NCBI RefSeq assembly: GCF_003389455.1
Contig: NZ_QUAC01000158.1
Location: 1-64,000 of the forward strand
DNA: 64,000 nt
DNA from: Streptomyces inhibens
Lineage (GTDB): Bacteria; Actinomycetota; Actinomycetes; Streptomycetales; Streptomycetaceae
Reading direction: 5' to 3'
Both the position numbers and the translations under genes were made by a program. The notes under the pieces were generated by a model. That model was not told the origin of the DNA. It ran no database searches and saw only the letters and a list, made by a program, of their open reading frames with translations. Position 1 is the first letter of the stretch. Each line of letters opens with the position of its first letter. Shown here in pieces: positions 17,102 through 27,154 of this stretch.

Positions 17102-19645
17102 TCACTGCCGTGCCGTGCCGGCTTCGATCGGTCGGGTGCGCAGCAGTGCGCGGGTGGGCAGGCCGGTGGCGGCGAGGGCGAGGAGGACGGCTCCCGCGGC
17201 CAGTTGCAGTGCGGTGCCGGTGGGGATGTAGGGGGCGGCTCCGGTGAGGCCGCGGGCGATGGGGACGAGGGTGGTCCAGGCGATGGCGCTGCCGAGGAGG
17301 AGGCCGGATGCGGCGACGAGGAGCGCTTCCCAGCGCATCATGCCGCGCACTTGGCGGTGGGTGGTGCCGGAGAGGCGGAGCAGGCCGACTTCGCGGCGGC
17401 GGTCGAGGACGGTCATCACGAGGGTGTTGGCGGCCGCGATGGCGGCGAATCCGCCGAGGACAGCGGCCATGACGGTGTTGGCCCAGGAGCTGAGCTCCTG
17501 ATTCCGGTCGGCTTGGACGCCGTATCCGGCCGCGTCGGTGACGGTGGCCTGCGGGGAGAGTGCGGCCAGCTGCCGGGCCACGGTCTTGGGGTCGGCGCCG
17601 GGGGCGGCGGAGACCAGGACCTGGCCGTCCAGGGCGGCGCTCACGTGCCGGGCGACGGCGGCGCGGGGCATCAGGACCTGTCCCACCCCGAGGCCGCGTT
17701 CGTACGTGGCGACCACGGTGGGCCGGACCTTGGTGCCGTCGCCCAGCCACAGGGGGACGCGGTCGCCGGTCTTCACGCCGAGGCTTTCGGCGAGCGAGGT
17801 GTCCAGCGCGACCGTGTCCCTGGAGGACCCGAGTGCGCTCAATGACCCGCTGTTCACGCCGAGATCGAGCACCTTGGGCAGTTTGGCCGGGTCACCGGAG
17901 ATGCCCAGGACCGTCGTCGAGGACAGCTCGTTGCCGGACCGGTAGACGGCCCCCGTACGCAGCACTCCGGTCGCGGACTCCACTCCCGGTACCCGGGCTG
18001 CTCGTTCGGCGGTGGCTGCGGGCAGGCCGGGGCCGGTCGAGCCGAGCACATGGTCGGCGACGGCTGCGACCTTGACGTTCTGGGCGGAGGCGTGGCGGAT
18101 GGTGCTCTGTATGAAGATCAGCGTTCCGCAGAAGGCGGTGACCATGACGATCGGGGTGATGGCGGAGGCCAGGCGGCGTGCTTGGGCGCGGGTGTTGTCG
18201 GCGGCCAAAGAGCCGGCGGCTCCGGCGGCGCTTGCCCGCAGGGGCAGGCCGAGGACGCTCGTGCACAGGCGGGCCAGCAGGGGGCCCAGCAGGGCGACGG
18301 CGAGCAGGAAGCACATGACCACGCCGAGGGCGGTGTTGGCGGCGTCGCTGCCGTTGAGTCGGGCGGCGAGACCGGCCAGGGCACCACCGCCGGCGAGGGC
18401 GGCCAGGCCCATCACGATCCGGGTCACGCCGGGCCGGGCGGGCTCCACGGCGGCTTCCCCGAGCGCCTGACTGGGGCGGAGCTTGGCGGGCCGGCGCGCG
18501 GCCACCCAGCCGGCCGTCAGCGCGGCCAGCACGCTGGTCCCCACCGCGGCCAGCATCGGCAACACACCGATGTCCAGGGACACTTGCCCGGGTACGGCAC
18601 CGCGGTCGACGAGTTCGCCGAACCACCAGCGGGCCAGTGCCAGGCCCGGCAGCACCCCCAGGGCCGCAGCGGCGGGTGCGAGGATCACCGCCTCGGTGGC
18701 GATGGTGCGACGGATCTGCCCGGGGGTCGCGCCGACCGCGCGCAGCATGGCGAATTCGCGGGCACGCTGACCGATGGCCAGAGCGATCGTGCCGATGACG
18801 ACGAAGATGGCGGTCATCGCGGCGATGCCGCCGAAGGAGCCGCCCAGCCCGATCAGGACCGTCCTGCCTTCGGCCAGAGCGGGCTCCTCGACGGCCCCGC
18901 GCGCGTCACCGGTGGCGACCTCGGCGCGGCCGTCCACGGCCTGGCGGACCTGCCCGGCCAGGGCGGAGGTGGTGATGCCGTCGCGCGGCTTGACGGCGAT
19001 GGCGTCCACCGTCCCCGGGTGCCCGGAGAGCCGCTCGGCCACACCGTCCGCGAACCACACACTCGGGCCGTCGGCCTGCGCGGCGGCCAGCCCGGAGATC
19101 ACGTAGTTCCCGCTTCCGCCCGGGGCGGCCAGCGAGACGCGGTCGCCCGGCGCAAGGTGGGCGGCGCGGGCGGCGGCCTCCTCCAGTACGACCTCCCCGG
19201 CCCTGGGTGCATGTCCCTCGGCCGGAGCGGAGGAGCCGGGAGCGGTGAGGGCGGCTGCTGAGAAGTTCCGTCCGGTCAGCACGGGCAGTGCGCCTGACTT
19301 CTTCTCCGCCTGTACGGGGAAGGACAGGTCCGGCACGGCCGCGGCCACTCCGGGGCGGGCGGCGATCCGTGCCGTCAGTGCGCTCTCGACGCGGCTGCGT
19401 TCCGGCAGAGCGCTCTGTTTCGACTCCGTTCCCTCGCTCCCCTGGTAACTGATCCGGGCGTAGGGATCACCGGAGACCACCACCGGGGAATCCGCATAGC
19501 GCACGGGCTCCACATGCGCGGTGATGCCGGTCTGCAGCAGGGCCCCGCAGGCGGTGATGATCGCCGCCCCCAGCAGCAGCGCAATAAAGCTGCCCACGAA
19601 GGACGCGGGCCGAAAGCGCACGGACGCCCGCGCAAGACCGTTCAT
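17102..19645 (-). CDS. FtsX-like ABC transporter permease
   Basis: An 847-residue permease of the MacB/FtsX class with the duplicated form common in Streptomyces: an N-terminal helix (about 16-38), a large extracellular domain, three helices with the FtsX segment FGGIAAMTAIFVVIGTIALAIGQRAREFAMLRAVGATPGQIRR, a second set of helices and extracellular domain, then a second FtsX segment (NTVMAAVLGGFAAIAAANTLVMTVLDRRREVGLLRLSGTTHRQV) and C-terminal helices. These systems export peptides or lipids or respond to antimicrobials rather than import nutrients. Its ATG overlaps the ATPase stop (TGATG), so the two genes form an operon; a GTG one codon earlier is possible. No accessory membrane fusion protein is nearby. 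Confidence 0.92.
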   Translation of the reverse strand: MNGLARASVRFRPASFVGSFIALLLGAAIITACGALLQTGITAHVEPVRYADSPVVVSGDPYARISYQGSEGTESKQSALPERSRVESALTARIAARPGVAAAVPDLSFPVQAEKKSGALPVLTGRNFSAAALTAPGSSAPAEGHAPRAGEVVLEEAAARAAHLAPGDRVSLAAPGGSGNYVISGLAAAQADGPSVWFADGVAERLSGHPGTVDAIAVKPRDGITTSALAGQVRQAVDGRAEVATGDARGAVEEPALAEGRTVLIGLGGSFGGIAAMTAIFVVIGTIALAIGQRAREFAMLRAVGATPGQIRRTIATEAVILAPAAAALGVLPGLALARWWFGELVDRGAVPGQVSLDIGVLPMLAAVGTSVLAALTAGWVAARRPAKLRPSQALGEAAVEPARPGVTRIVMGLAALAGGGALAGLAARLNGSDAANTALGVVMCFLLAVALLGPLLARLCTSVLGLPLRASAAGAAGSLAADNTRAQARRLASAITPIVMVTAFCGTLIFIQSTIRHASAQNVKVAAVADHVLGSTGPGLPAATAERAARVPGVESATGVLRTGAVYRSGNELSSTTVLGISGDPAKLPKVLDLGVNSGSLSALGSSRDTVALDTSLAESLGVKTGDRVPLWLGDGTKVRPTVVATYERGLGVGQVLMPRAAVARHVSAALDGQVLVSAAPGADPKTVARQLAALSPQATVTDAAGYGVQADRNQELSSWANTVMAAVLGGFAAIAAANTLVMTVLDRRREVGLLRLSGTTHRQVRGMMRWEALLVAASGLLLGSAIAWTTLVPIARGLTGAAPYIPTGTALQLAAGAVLLALAATGLPTRALLRTRPIEAGTARQ

Positions 19646-20445
19646 CACGCCGCCACCCCGGCGAACCCGCCGGCCGCAGCGGTCAGTGCCATCATCCGGT
19701 CGGCCACCGACTGCGGATCAGGGCGCCACAGATTCCCCACCAGCGCCCCTTCGGCCAGGAAGAGCACCTGGTCCGCATGGGACGCAGCCACCGGGTCATG
19801 GGTGACCATGACGACCGTGGCACCCATCGCGTCGACCGCACGGCGCAGCAGACCCAGGACCTCCCCGGCGGACCGGGTGTCCAGGGCGCCGGTCGGCTCG
19901 TCCGCGAACACCACCTCCGGCTGTGTGATCAGCGCGCGGGCGATCGCCACCCGCTGCTGCTGCCCGCCCGACAACTGTCCCGGACGCCTGCTCCCGTGCT
20001 CTGCGAGCCCGACCTCGGCCAGCAGCTGCTGCGCCCGCCGCCGGTCCTGCCGCTCGCCCGCGAGCCGCTGTGGCAGCAGGACGTTCTGCAGCACGGTCAG
20101 GGAGGGCAGGAGGTTGAAGGACTGGAAGACGAACCCGATGCGCGAGCGCCGCAGCTTCGTCAGCCGGTTCTCGCTCAGTTGAGTGATCTCCTCCCCTCCG
20201 AGCAGCACCTGCCCCGAGGTCGGCCGGTCCAGACCGGCCGCACACTGCAAGAACGTGCTCTTCCCCGACCCCGACGGGCCCATCACCGCGGTGAAGCTGC
20301 CCCGGGCCAGCGCCAGGTCCACCCCGCTCAGCGCCCGGACGGCCGAGGCGCCCCGTCCATGAGCGCGCGTGACGGCGCGCAGCTCGATTGCAGGGGGCCC
20401 ACCCCCATCCCGCTCGGTGTCCATGCGGTCGCGGCGCCAGGCCAT
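19645..20445 (-). CDS. ABC transporter ATP-binding protein (MacB/LolD type)
   Basis: A 266-residue ATPase with Walker A GPSGSGKS (56-63), a Q-loop in FVFQSFNLLPSLTV, signature LSGGQQQRVAIARAL, Walker B VVFADEP and H-loop VMVTHDP. The FQSFNLLPSLTVLQN and DEPTGALD signatures place it in the MacB/LolD/FtsE group that partners FtsX-like permeases. The ATG at 20445 follows AAAGGGA; a TTG 24 bases upstream keeps the frame open but lies inside the operator-like repeat. It forms an operon with the overlapping permease gene. No regulator is adjacent. Confidence 0.93.
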   Translation of the reverse strand: MAWRRDRMDTERDGGGPPAIELRAVTRAHGRGASAVRALSGVDLALARGSFTAVMGPSGSGKSTFLQCAAGLDRPTSGQVLLGGEEITQLSENRLTKLRRSRIGFVFQSFNLLPSLTVLQNVLLPQRLAGERQDRRRAQQLLAEVGLAEHGSRRPGQLSGGQQQRVAIARALITQPEVVFADEPTGALDTRSAGEVLGLLRRAVDAMGATVVMVTHDPVAASHADQVLFLAEGALVGNLWRPDPQSVADRMMALTAAAGGFAGVAA

Positions 20446-20464
20446 CGTGTCCCTTTCTTCGCTG

Positions 20465-20482
20465 GTCAACTACCTTGTCGAC
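20465..20482. promoter_or_regulatory. Operator-like inverted repeat upstream of the ABC exporter operon
   Basis: GTCAACTACCTTGTCGAC has GTCAAC and GTCGAC arms around a 6-base spacer, 20 bases upstream of the ATPase start. Similar short dyads are seen in front of exporter operons controlled by PadR or TetR proteins, but no such gene is next to it in this window. Confidence 0.4.
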
Positions 20483-20530
20483 ACTAAGCGGGGGGCTATT
20501 TGCCGACCATGGAGTCAGCCGGGCTCTTCG

Positions 20531-20597
20531 AGGTGGGGGTAGCCCCCGGCTCCGCGGGTGGGGATATCCCCCGGCTCCGCGAGTGGGGGTATCCCGC
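20531..20597. repeat. Tandem 25-bp repeat with GGGGATATCCCC-type dyads
   Basis: Two full units (20531-20555 and 20556-20580) and a partial third follow the pattern GTGGGG-N-TA-N-CCCCC-GGCTCCGC. Each unit carries a self-complementary core (GGGGGTAGCCCCC, GGGGATATCCCC, GGGGGTATCCC). A single related dyad, GGGGTAACCCC, occurs at 22027-22037. The repeat lies between the ABC operon and the serine hydrolase gene. The function is unknown; it could be a terminator cluster or a REP-like repeat. Confidence 0.75.
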
Positions 20598-20722
20598 ACC
20601 GTTTTCCGCCCGGGGCGGCACCGGCGCCCTCGACCCCCGGATGCTCACAAGCAGGCATTGCGGAGCCCGCCAGGAGCCGGTAGGGCCGCCGATGCCGCAC
20701 GGTCACCACGGAGCGCCGGCCG

Positions 20723-21919
20723 TCACTTCTTGCACAGGGCGGTGTCGAGGACGGCCTCGACATCGACGGGGCCCTGCTTGGTGGGCGGTCCTGCGTCGGC
20801 GGTGACGGCGACCGTGACGGCGCGGCCGTCATCGGTGACACCGGGGCGCGTGGCGTAGCCGTGGATGTCACCGCCATGCCCCCACATCAGGCCGCCACAG
20901 CTCAGCGGCGTGCTGCTCACACCCAGCCCGTACCGGACGCCGGGCCCCATACCGGCATTTTCGGGGACCTTGACGGTGGTGCGCAGCTGGGCGAGCTGCG
21001 CGGGCCGCAGCAGCTTGCCGTCGAACAGGGCGGCGAAGAAGCGGTTCAGGTCGCTCGGGGTGGAGATCACCTGCCCGGCGGCCCATCCCCAGGAGGGGTC
21101 CATCTCCGTGATGTTCTCCAGCGGCCCTCCGGGCTTCGCCGCGAAGTAGCCCTGGGGGTGGGCTTCCCGGATGCGCTCGTCGCCCACACCGGGGAAGTAG
21201 GTGTGGCGCAGCCCGATCCGGTCGATGACCCGCTTGGTGATCTGCTCGGCCAGCGGGCGGCTGGTGACCTTCTCGATGAGCAGGCCGGCCAGGACGTAGT
21301 TGGTGTTGCTGTACGACCAGCTGGTCCCGGGAGCGAACAGCGCCTTGTGCGCCAGCCCCACGTCGAGCAGGGTGCGGGGCTGGACGTAGGTGTGGCGGCC
21401 CTTGCCGGTCAAGTCCCCCAGGAAGTTGGTGTAGTTGGGCAGTCCACTGGTGTGCTGGAGCAGCTGACGTATCGTGATGCGGCGGCCATCGATGCCCTCG
21501 CCCCGCACCAGGTTCGGCAGATACCGCTCGATGGGGGCGTCGAGAGCGACCTTGCCTTCACCGACCAGTTGCAGGACGACCACGGCGGTGAACGTCTTGG
21601 TGTTGCTCCCCGCCCGCACCTGCCCGTCGACCGGCACCTTCGCCCCGGTCCTCAAGTCTGCGACGCCGGAAGTGTAGTTACGGGTGCGCCCGTCACGGCC
21701 GACGGTGGCAGCCAGAGCGGCGGGGTACTTGTCCTTGTGCACCAGGCGGTCCAGACCCTGCTGCACGACATCATCGGAGCCACGGGCCTGCGCCGCGGAC
21801 GAGGGCAGTGTGCCGCCCACGGCCAGGGCGGCGGCCATCACCGCCGCCATCGCGATCCCCCGCCGCCGCCAGGACGACGAGACGCGAACACGCGGAACCT
21901 GATGAGAACGATCGAGCAC
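20723..21919 (-). CDS. Secreted serine hydrolase, beta-lactamase/D-alanyl-D-alanine carboxypeptidase family (S12)
   Basis: A 398-residue penicillin-binding-fold hydrolase. A signal peptide with an Arg-rich start and a hydrophobic core (IAMAAVMAAALAVGGTLPSSAAQA) is followed by the catalytic domain: Ser105-x-x-Lys108 in AGSNTKTFTA, Tyr203-Ser-Asn205 in SWSYSNTNYVLAG, and HGG in MWGHGGDIHGY near the C-terminus. This is the class C / R61 carboxypeptidase arrangement, and likely substrates are peptidoglycan peptides or esters outside the cell. The GTG at 21919 has AAGGAGGGG five bases upstream. It is a single gene, co-directional with the ABC exporter but separated by the 25-bp repeat cluster. Confidence 0.92.
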   Translation of the reverse strand: MLDRSHQVPRVRVSSSWRRRGIAMAAVMAAALAVGGTLPSSAAQARGSDDVVQQGLDRLVHKDKYPAALAATVGRDGRTRNYTSGVADLRTGAKVPVDGQVRAGSNTKTFTAVVVLQLVGEGKVALDAPIERYLPNLVRGEGIDGRRITIRQLLQHTSGLPNYTNFLGDLTGKGRHTYVQPRTLLDVGLAHKALFAPGTSWSYSNTNYVLAGLLIEKVTSRPLAEQITKRVIDRIGLRHTYFPGVGDERIREAHPQGYFAAKPGGPLENITEMDPSWGWAAGQVISTPSDLNRFFAALFDGKLLRPAQLAQLRTTVKVPENAGMGPGVRYGLGVSSTPLSCGGLMWGHGGDIHGYATRPGVTDDGRAVTVAVTADAGPPTKQGPVDVEAVLDTALCKK

Positions 21920-22080
21920 GGGAACCCCTCCTTGTGCACCCTGCCGGTGCCTCGGAAATCCGGACCCGTTCAGCCTGCGCGCTCAAGATCCACTGAACCA
22001 TCCGGACAGCGGGCCCTTGCAAAGTAGGGGTAACCCCCGGCCCTCGGGCGGCCGTTCACCCCCCAGCGGCCACGCGAGGA

Positions 22081-23412
22081 CTAGGAAGCCAGAACGCGCG
22101 TGAGGGCGAGTACGGAGGCCAGGCCGCCGCCGAGCACAACGGTCGAGGCGGCGATGACCGGCGCTCGTACGGTCCATGCGCGCAGTTTCGGTGAGTTGGT
22201 GGCGCGGGTCAGTAGCGCGTCGCGTCCCCGGAGCACGGCGAGGCCGACGCCGGTCAGGGTCAGCGCCATCCCGAGTCCGAACGCCGCCACCATCAGCACC
22301 GCGGCGCCCACCCGGCCCGTGAGCAGTCCGCTGAGGAGGACGAGGAACGCTGACGGGGAGGGCAGCAGTCCGCCGGACGTGCCGAGGAGCGCGATGCCGC
22401 GCCAGGTGAGCAGGGATGTGCCGGGGAGGGGGTGGGGGTGGGGGTGGGAGTGGCTGTGATCGCGGCCGTGACTGTGGTGGTGACCGTGGCTGTGGCTGTG
22501 GCCACGGCCGTGCGTATGCCGTTGGTTGCTCAGATGCCGTCGTAGCAGCCCGAGCCCGACCGCGACCACGACCAGCGCGGCGATCAGTTGTAGCCAGCCG
22601 GTCAGTGCTGCGATGTCCGGTGCGTTGTCCGCGGCGAGCCACCATGCGACGGCGAGTGCGGCGACGGATGCGGTGTGCATCACGGCGACGATGACGCCGA
22701 GCCATACCGCGTCCCGTGCTCTCCCCCGGCCGCCTATGAGGAAGCCGGCTGCGAGCGTCTTCCCATGTCCGGGGGCGCAGGCGTGGAAGGCTCCCACCGC
22801 CGCCGCGACGAGGAGTGCCACGGGCAGTACGACGCGGTGTGCGAGCAGTCCGGACAGGTCTGTCGTCCAGACGCTGAACGGCCCCTGCGGCCCGGCCACC
22901 GCACCGGAGTTGCCACTGCCCGACGGGGCGAGCGTGAGCGTACGGGTCGGCTCTTTGGCCGTGTGCAGACCGCCGCTGCCCGACGGTGTGACGGAGATGG
23001 TGCGGTATTTCGGGTCGACGTCGTTGAGTGCGGTGATGGTCACGGCGAGCGTGGTCACCTGTCGGGGGCAGAGGTAGCGGAGGCGGGCGCCGTCCTGGAC
23101 GAGGTGCGTGGTGTCTGCGTGATCCAGTGGGCAGGGCCGGCCGTCCTGGCTCAGCCGGATGTGCGAGCCGAGGTATCGCGCTTCGGACTCGTCGGCAGCG
23201 TGGGCTTCCTTGCGGAGTACGGCCAGGTCGTCCTTCGCGGCCGACCAGATGACCTCGACGGCCTTGCCGTGAGCCTTGATCCGGGCGGCGGGCGGCGTAC
23301 CGAAGGGGTGTGCGTCCGCCGTGCCCGCGAGACCGAGCAGCGCCAGCGTCGTGAGTACGCCGACGAGGACGGGGCGGGCCGCCTTGGAGCAGACGCGGCT
23401 GAGGGTGTGCAC
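22081..23412 (-). CDS. NicO/RcnA-type nickel-cobalt (metal) membrane transporter with His-rich loop
   Basis: A 443-residue protein with a signal peptide ending ADA before HPFGTP, an extracytoplasmic N-terminal domain of about 170 residues, and a C-terminal membrane domain with the NicO signature FHACAPGHGKTLAAGFLIGGRGRARDA and GLLPSPSAFLVLLSGL. A cytoplasmic loop between the two halves is extremely His-rich (GRGHSHSHGHHHSHGRDHSH), as in RcnA-like metal exporters. The role is nickel or cobalt movement across the membrane, direction unproven. The GTG at 23412 fits the signal peptide; the frame is open 18 codons further. It follows the phosphoesterase fusion gene on the same strand after a strong hairpin. 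Confidence 0.88.
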   Translation of the reverse strand: MHTLSRVCSKAARPVLVGVLTTLALLGLAGTADAHPFGTPPAARIKAHGKAVEVIWSAAKDDLAVLRKEAHAADESEARYLGSHIRLSQDGRPCPLDHADTTHLVQDGARLRYLCPRQVTTLAVTITALNDVDPKYRTISVTPSGSGGLHTAKEPTRTLTLAPSGSGNSGAVAGPQGPFSVWTTDLSGLLAHRVVLPVALLVAAAVGAFHACAPGHGKTLAAGFLIGGRGRARDAVWLGVIVAVMHTASVAALAVAWWLAADNAPDIAALTGWLQLIAALVVVAVGLGLLRRHLSNQRHTHGRGHSHSHGHHHSHGRDHSHSHPHPHPLPGTSLLTWRGIALLGTSGGLLPSPSAFLVLLSGLLTGRVGAAVLMVAAFGLGMALTLTGVGLAVLRGRDALLTRATNSPKLRAWTVRAPVIAASTVVLGGGLASVLALTRVLAS

Positions 23413-23438
23413 AGTGGCGTTCCGATCAGGAGTGCCCC

Positions 23439-23470
23439 GCGGGTGCCTCCCTTGTCGGGGAGGCACCCGC
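23439..23470 (-). terminator. Hairpin terminator after the phosphoesterase fusion gene
   Basis: A perfect 13-bp stem (GCGGGTGCCTCCC at 23439-23451, complement at 23458-23470) with a 6-nt loop, 33 bases after the stop codon and 27 bases before the metal transporter start. Confidence 0.85.
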
Positions 23471-23502
23471 AGGGCGGGAGAGATGTACCGGTCGGTTACC
23501 GA

Positions 23503-26500
23503 TCAGCGCCTGGCCGCCAGCGCGTGGATCGTCCCGTCGTCGGTGAGGGCGAATACCCAGTCGCCGCTGAGGGACAGTGCCGAGGCCACTCCGCCGCCGA
23601 GGTTGTACTCGGCCAGCCGTTTGCCGGTGGCGCGGTCCAGGACGATCAGACGCCCGTCCCATGTGCCCGCGTACAGGCGGTCCTTGGTCACCACAGCATG
23701 CATCGCCGGGGAGCCCTTCCCTGCGCTGGTGCACCCCATGGCCACCCGCCACTTGTCGTCCAGGGGGCTCTCCCCGGGCAGATGGCCGACGGGGGTCTCC
23801 CACAGTGGCTTGCCCGGTTCGGCCGCGGTGGTGTCGTAGGCCCGGATGACTCCGTCACGGCTTGCGATGTAGGCGACGTTGCCCCAGATGGCGGGGCTGG
23901 TGAGCGGGGCGCGGCCGGGTTCGCAGGTGCTGTCACCGCCCACCGCGGAGTGCCACAGGACCGCGCCGGTCTTGAGGTCGTGCCCGCGGGCACCGCTCTG
24001 GGTCATCGTCACCAGCTGGGGGTCACCTTCGGCCGGGTCGGTGAGGGCCGGTGAGGAGTGGCTGTCGATGCCGCCGTCAGTGTTCTGGACCCATAGCTGG
24101 CTACAGCTTGCGAGGTCCATGGCGACCAGCGTGTTGCTGGAGTCCGTGTGCAGGTAGGCGGTGTTGGAGCCGGGCCGGCGGACGGCCGTGCTGTGGAACT
24201 GGCCCCAGTTGGTCGCTGCGTCGAAGCCGCCCAGCAGGTCACCGCTCTTGGCGTCACGGCACTGGATCTTGTTCCAGTCCTGGTAGACGGCGACGGTACG
24301 GTCCGTGCCGTTGACGTCGAAGACGCTGACGGGACCGCCGGCCCGGCCGTAGCGGCGCACGGTGTCGCCGTGCCGTTCCTCGTTCTCGATCGTCTGCCAC
24401 ACGACATGGCCGTCCCCGGCGTCGAGAGCGTAGATCCGGCCGACGGCGGTGGTCAGATAGACCTTCCCGTGGTGGAGGGTGGGCGCCGACTCGGCGTCGC
24501 CGTCCAGGTAGGTGCGCCAGATCTCGCGGCCGGAGGTGAGGTCGTAGGCGAGCATCATGCTGTACGGGGAGTCGAACGCCCGGGAGGAGACGATCACCCT
24601 GCCGTCGGCGATCACCGATCCATCGAGGTTGAACTGCTCACCGGTGCTCGCAGCCCAGCGCAGATCGAGAGCGCTGCCCGGGTTGTCCGCACTCGCGCCG
24701 CGTCCCGCTTCGTCTCGGCCCTGACGGGTCCAGTCCTGGCCGCTCTTCGGCTTCGTCAGCTCCTTGTCGGGCACGACCTTGAAGGGGTTCTTGAGGGTGG
24801 GCCATGCCGTGCCCTTGGTGTCGACGGCGGTCATCTGCGCCGTGTACGTTCCCGGCCGCAGTCCGCCGATCCGGTCGCTGACGCGGGTCCAGGAGATCCG
24901 GGCGTCGGGGCAGGGCTCCGGTTTGCCGCCGGGCGGCGTGTAACAGTTCTCTTTGCCCGTCCGGTCGTTGCGGGCGCCGAACTTCAGGCCGCTCTCGCGC
25001 CGTACCGTACGGCCTTGGCTGTCGCGGATGGTGAGGGTTGCGGTGGCCGGTGTGCGGCCGTCGTCCTCGGCGTACAGCTCGACGGGGATGGCGGCGCCGG
25101 CTGCGTGGACACTGCCTGGCGCGGGGCTGACCAGTGCCGCATCGTCATCGACGTCGAACTGCCGGTGGGTACCTCTCACATAGCCGGTGTCTTCGTTGCG
25201 CCGGGTGCGCGGGTTGTCGGTGATGTCCTTGAAGCTCAGGATCTTGTAGTCCGGGTGGGAGCCGTCGATGCCGTACGTGCCCTGGTTGTTGATCTCGACC
25301 GAGCGGTCGAAGGCGCCACGGCGGTACTCGGCCTGCTGGTTGTGGCCGGCGGCGAACATCCGCACGTCGTACTTCGCGAGTTCGTCGATGGTCGGCTGCA
25401 TGCCGGCGCCCGGTCCCCACTGGGTGAACAGTGACCGGTGGGCGAAGAGGAGCACCTGCTTGCCGGCCGCGTGGCGCCTGAGGTCCTCTCGCAGCCACTC
25501 CAGTTGCGGCTTGAGGCCGCTTGCGTCGTAGTTGTCCTCAAGGACGACGATGTGACGGCCGTTGCGGTCGAAGCTGTACCACTCGGGACCGAGATTGCGG
25601 CGGTAGTACTCCATGCTGCCGCCGTAGCCCTGGGAGGTGGCGGTGCCGCCTACGTCGTGGTTACCGACCGTCGGATAGAAGGGCATACCGAGTTTTCCGT
25701 CGGTCAGGCCCTTGCGCAGGATGTCGTAGCCGGCCTGACGGCGCGGTTCCTGGGCGTAGTCGGTGACGGTCAGATCGCCGGTCGCGATGGCCATCGTCGC
25801 GCCGTCGACCTCGGACATCGCCTCGACCTGGCCGGTCCACTGCGGCAGCGTCCTGCGCGCCGCCTCGTCCGAGGTGTTGGACACCTCGACGTCGGAGTCC
25901 ATCACCCACTTCTCGGTGGGGTTGGCGGCATTCCTGTCCGGCACGAGGGCGAAGTCGATGCCGGTATGCGGACCGTCGCCGTCGGGCACCGTGTGGAAGA
26001 ACTGCGGGATGTAGTCCTTGCGCAAGGCAGGGGTATAGCCGTTGGGGGAAACCACGCTGACGAGGTCGGTCTCCCGTCGGCTCGGGTCCATCCGCAGGGT
26101 GTACGAGCCGTCGGCGCCGGTCGTCGTCCAGACCGCACCGTCGGTGACATCGACGCCGGGCAGGGGCGCCTCGCCCCCGTCCCGTACGCCATTGCGGTTG
26201 ACGTCCTTGAAGACCGTGCCCTGGACGGACACCGGGTCGCTGTTCGCCGCAGCCGCGGCCGTCTCGTCGGCGGCAAACGAGGTACCGGCGGTGGCGTACG
26301 GCATCAGACCCGCCACGACAGCGGCACCGGCCGCAATCAGCTGTTTACGGCGCCGACGGGTGCTGCGCACCGACGGCTGCGACTGCCGCGGGTGCGGGTG
26401 CGGATTGGGCCGGTACTGCGAACGGCGCCGGAGCGCCCAGCGGAGTGCCAGCAGCGCCACGACGGCAAGGGCCGCGCCGAGCCCCGCGGTGCGCCACGGG

Positions 26501-26952
26501 AAGGCAGTGCTCGCGGGGCCCTCATGGGCGCCCCGGGCATCGACGACCGGGGCCGCCGCGGTCGCATCGACCGTATTGCCGTCGAACTCGACGACGGCCT
26601 GGGTCAGTCCGCCCTCCGTCAGCATCGAGGTCAGGTCGAGTTTGTCGACATGGCAACTCCACGCCAGCTCGACCACCACACCCCCGGGGACTCCACCGCT
26701 GTCGCCGGCGACACCGGAGCCGGTGGCCGGACAGGAGGCGGTCAGAAGGCGCGACGCCCAAGCGCCCGCCTTGTCGGGCGAGACCACGTCGCGGTGGACG
26801 ATCAGCCTCCCGCTGGTGACGTTCTCCTTGGTGGATACGACGAGTTCGGCGTGGTGCGGCGACACATGCGCCGACGCGGGCTGCACACCGAAGCCCAGGA
26901 CGAAGAACAGCAGCACAAGACCGGCTCTGGCTGCTGCGCGGATTGGTTTCAT
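23503..26952 (-). CDS. Secreted membrane-anchored fusion: N-terminal domain, membrane hairpin, metallophosphoesterase and PQQ-type beta-propeller
   Basis: A 1149-residue protein with an unusual layout. Residues 1-28 are a signal peptide. Residues 29-155 are an extracytoplasmic domain ([17 protein letters not shown]) I cannot name. A helix at 157-175 and an Arg/His/Pro-rich loop (176-202) lead to a second hydrophobic segment (203-228) that looks like a signal peptide in its own right. Then follow a MetallophosN-like beta domain ([17 protein letters not shown]), a calcineurin-type phosphoesterase (GDL at 392-394, GNHD at 430-433, GHNQ at 536-539), an Ig-like C-terminal domain and a PQQ-repeat propeller of about 370 residues. 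Motif I reads D352-S-D-V-E and the last GHxH motif lacks its second His, so metal binding may be altered. The ATG at 26952 matches the signal peptide; a GTG lies eight codons upstream. Confidence 0.8.
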   Translation of the reverse strand: MKPIRAAARAGLVLLFFVLGFGVQPASAHVSPHHAELVVSTKENVTSGRLIVHRDVVSPDKAGAWASRLLTASCPATGSGVAGDSGGVPGGVVVELAWSCHVDKLDLTSMLTEGGLTQAVVEFDGNTVDATAAAPVVDARGAHEGPASTAFPWRTAGLGAALAVVALLALRWALRRRSQYRPNPHPHPRQSQPSVRSTRRRRKQLIAAGAAVVAGLMPYATAGTSFAADETAAAAANSDPVSVQGTVFKDVNRNGVRDGGEAPLPGVDVTDGAVWTTTGADGSYTLRMDPSRRETDLVSVVSPNGYTPALRKDYIPQFFHTVPDGDGPHTGIDFALVPDRNAANPTEKWVMDSDVEVSNTSDEAARRTLPQWTGQVEAMSEVDGATMAIATGDLTVTDYAQEPRRQAGYDILRKGLTDGKLGMPFYPTVGNHDVGGTATSQGYGGSMEYYRRNLGPEWYSFDRNGRHIVVLEDNYDASGLKPQLEWLREDLRRHAAGKQVLLFAHRSLFTQWGPGAGMQPTIDELAKYDVRMFAAGHNQQAEYRRGAFDRSVEINNQGTYGIDGSHPDYKILSFKDITDNPRTRRNEDTGYVRGTHRQFDVDDDAALVSPAPGSVHAAGAAIPVELYAEDDGRTPATATLTIRDSQGRTVRRESGLKFGARNDRTGKENCYTPPGGKPEPCPDARISWTRVSDRIGGLRPGTYTAQMTAVDTKGTAWPTLKNPFKVVPDKELTKPKSGQDWTRQGRDEAGRGASADNPGSALDLRWAASTGEQFNLDGSVIADGRVIVSSRAFDSPYSMMLAYDLTSGREIWRTYLDGDAESAPTLHHGKVYLTTAVGRIYALDAGDGHVVWQTIENEERHGDTVRRYGRAGGPVSVFDVNGTDRTVAVYQDWNKIQCRDAKSGDLLGGFDAATNWGQFHSTAVRRPGSNTAYLHTDSSNTLVAMDLASCSQLWVQNTDGGIDSHSSPALTDPAEGDPQLVTMTQSGARGHDLKTGAVLWHSAVGGDSTCEPGRAPLTSPAIWGNVAYIASRDGVIRAYDTTAAEPGKPLWETPVGHLPGESPLDDKWRVAMGCTSAGKGSPAMHAVVTKDRLYAGTWDGRLIVLDRATGKRLAEYNLGGGVASALSLSGDWVFALTDDGTIHALAARR

Positions 26953-27154
26953 GCGCAGGAACGCTGTCGGCGCCACAAGGCCGGCAGCGAAACGCGCGGC
27001 GACAATTCCGCTTCACGACGCCTAACAGGTGCCTCACCGGCGGACACACGGCAAGCAGCGCAACACGCCCGCAAGAGTTGCCATGTCGCAGACAACCGTG
27101 CGGCGTTGCACAGCCTCTCCCTGGGTGACATTGCCCGGACGCCACGGAGGAGCA

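Noticed and set aside
20861-22027. Plus-strand frame of 388 codons opposite the serine hydrolase gene
   Set aside because: No motif, and the minus-strand protein has all three active-site motifs and a signal peptide.
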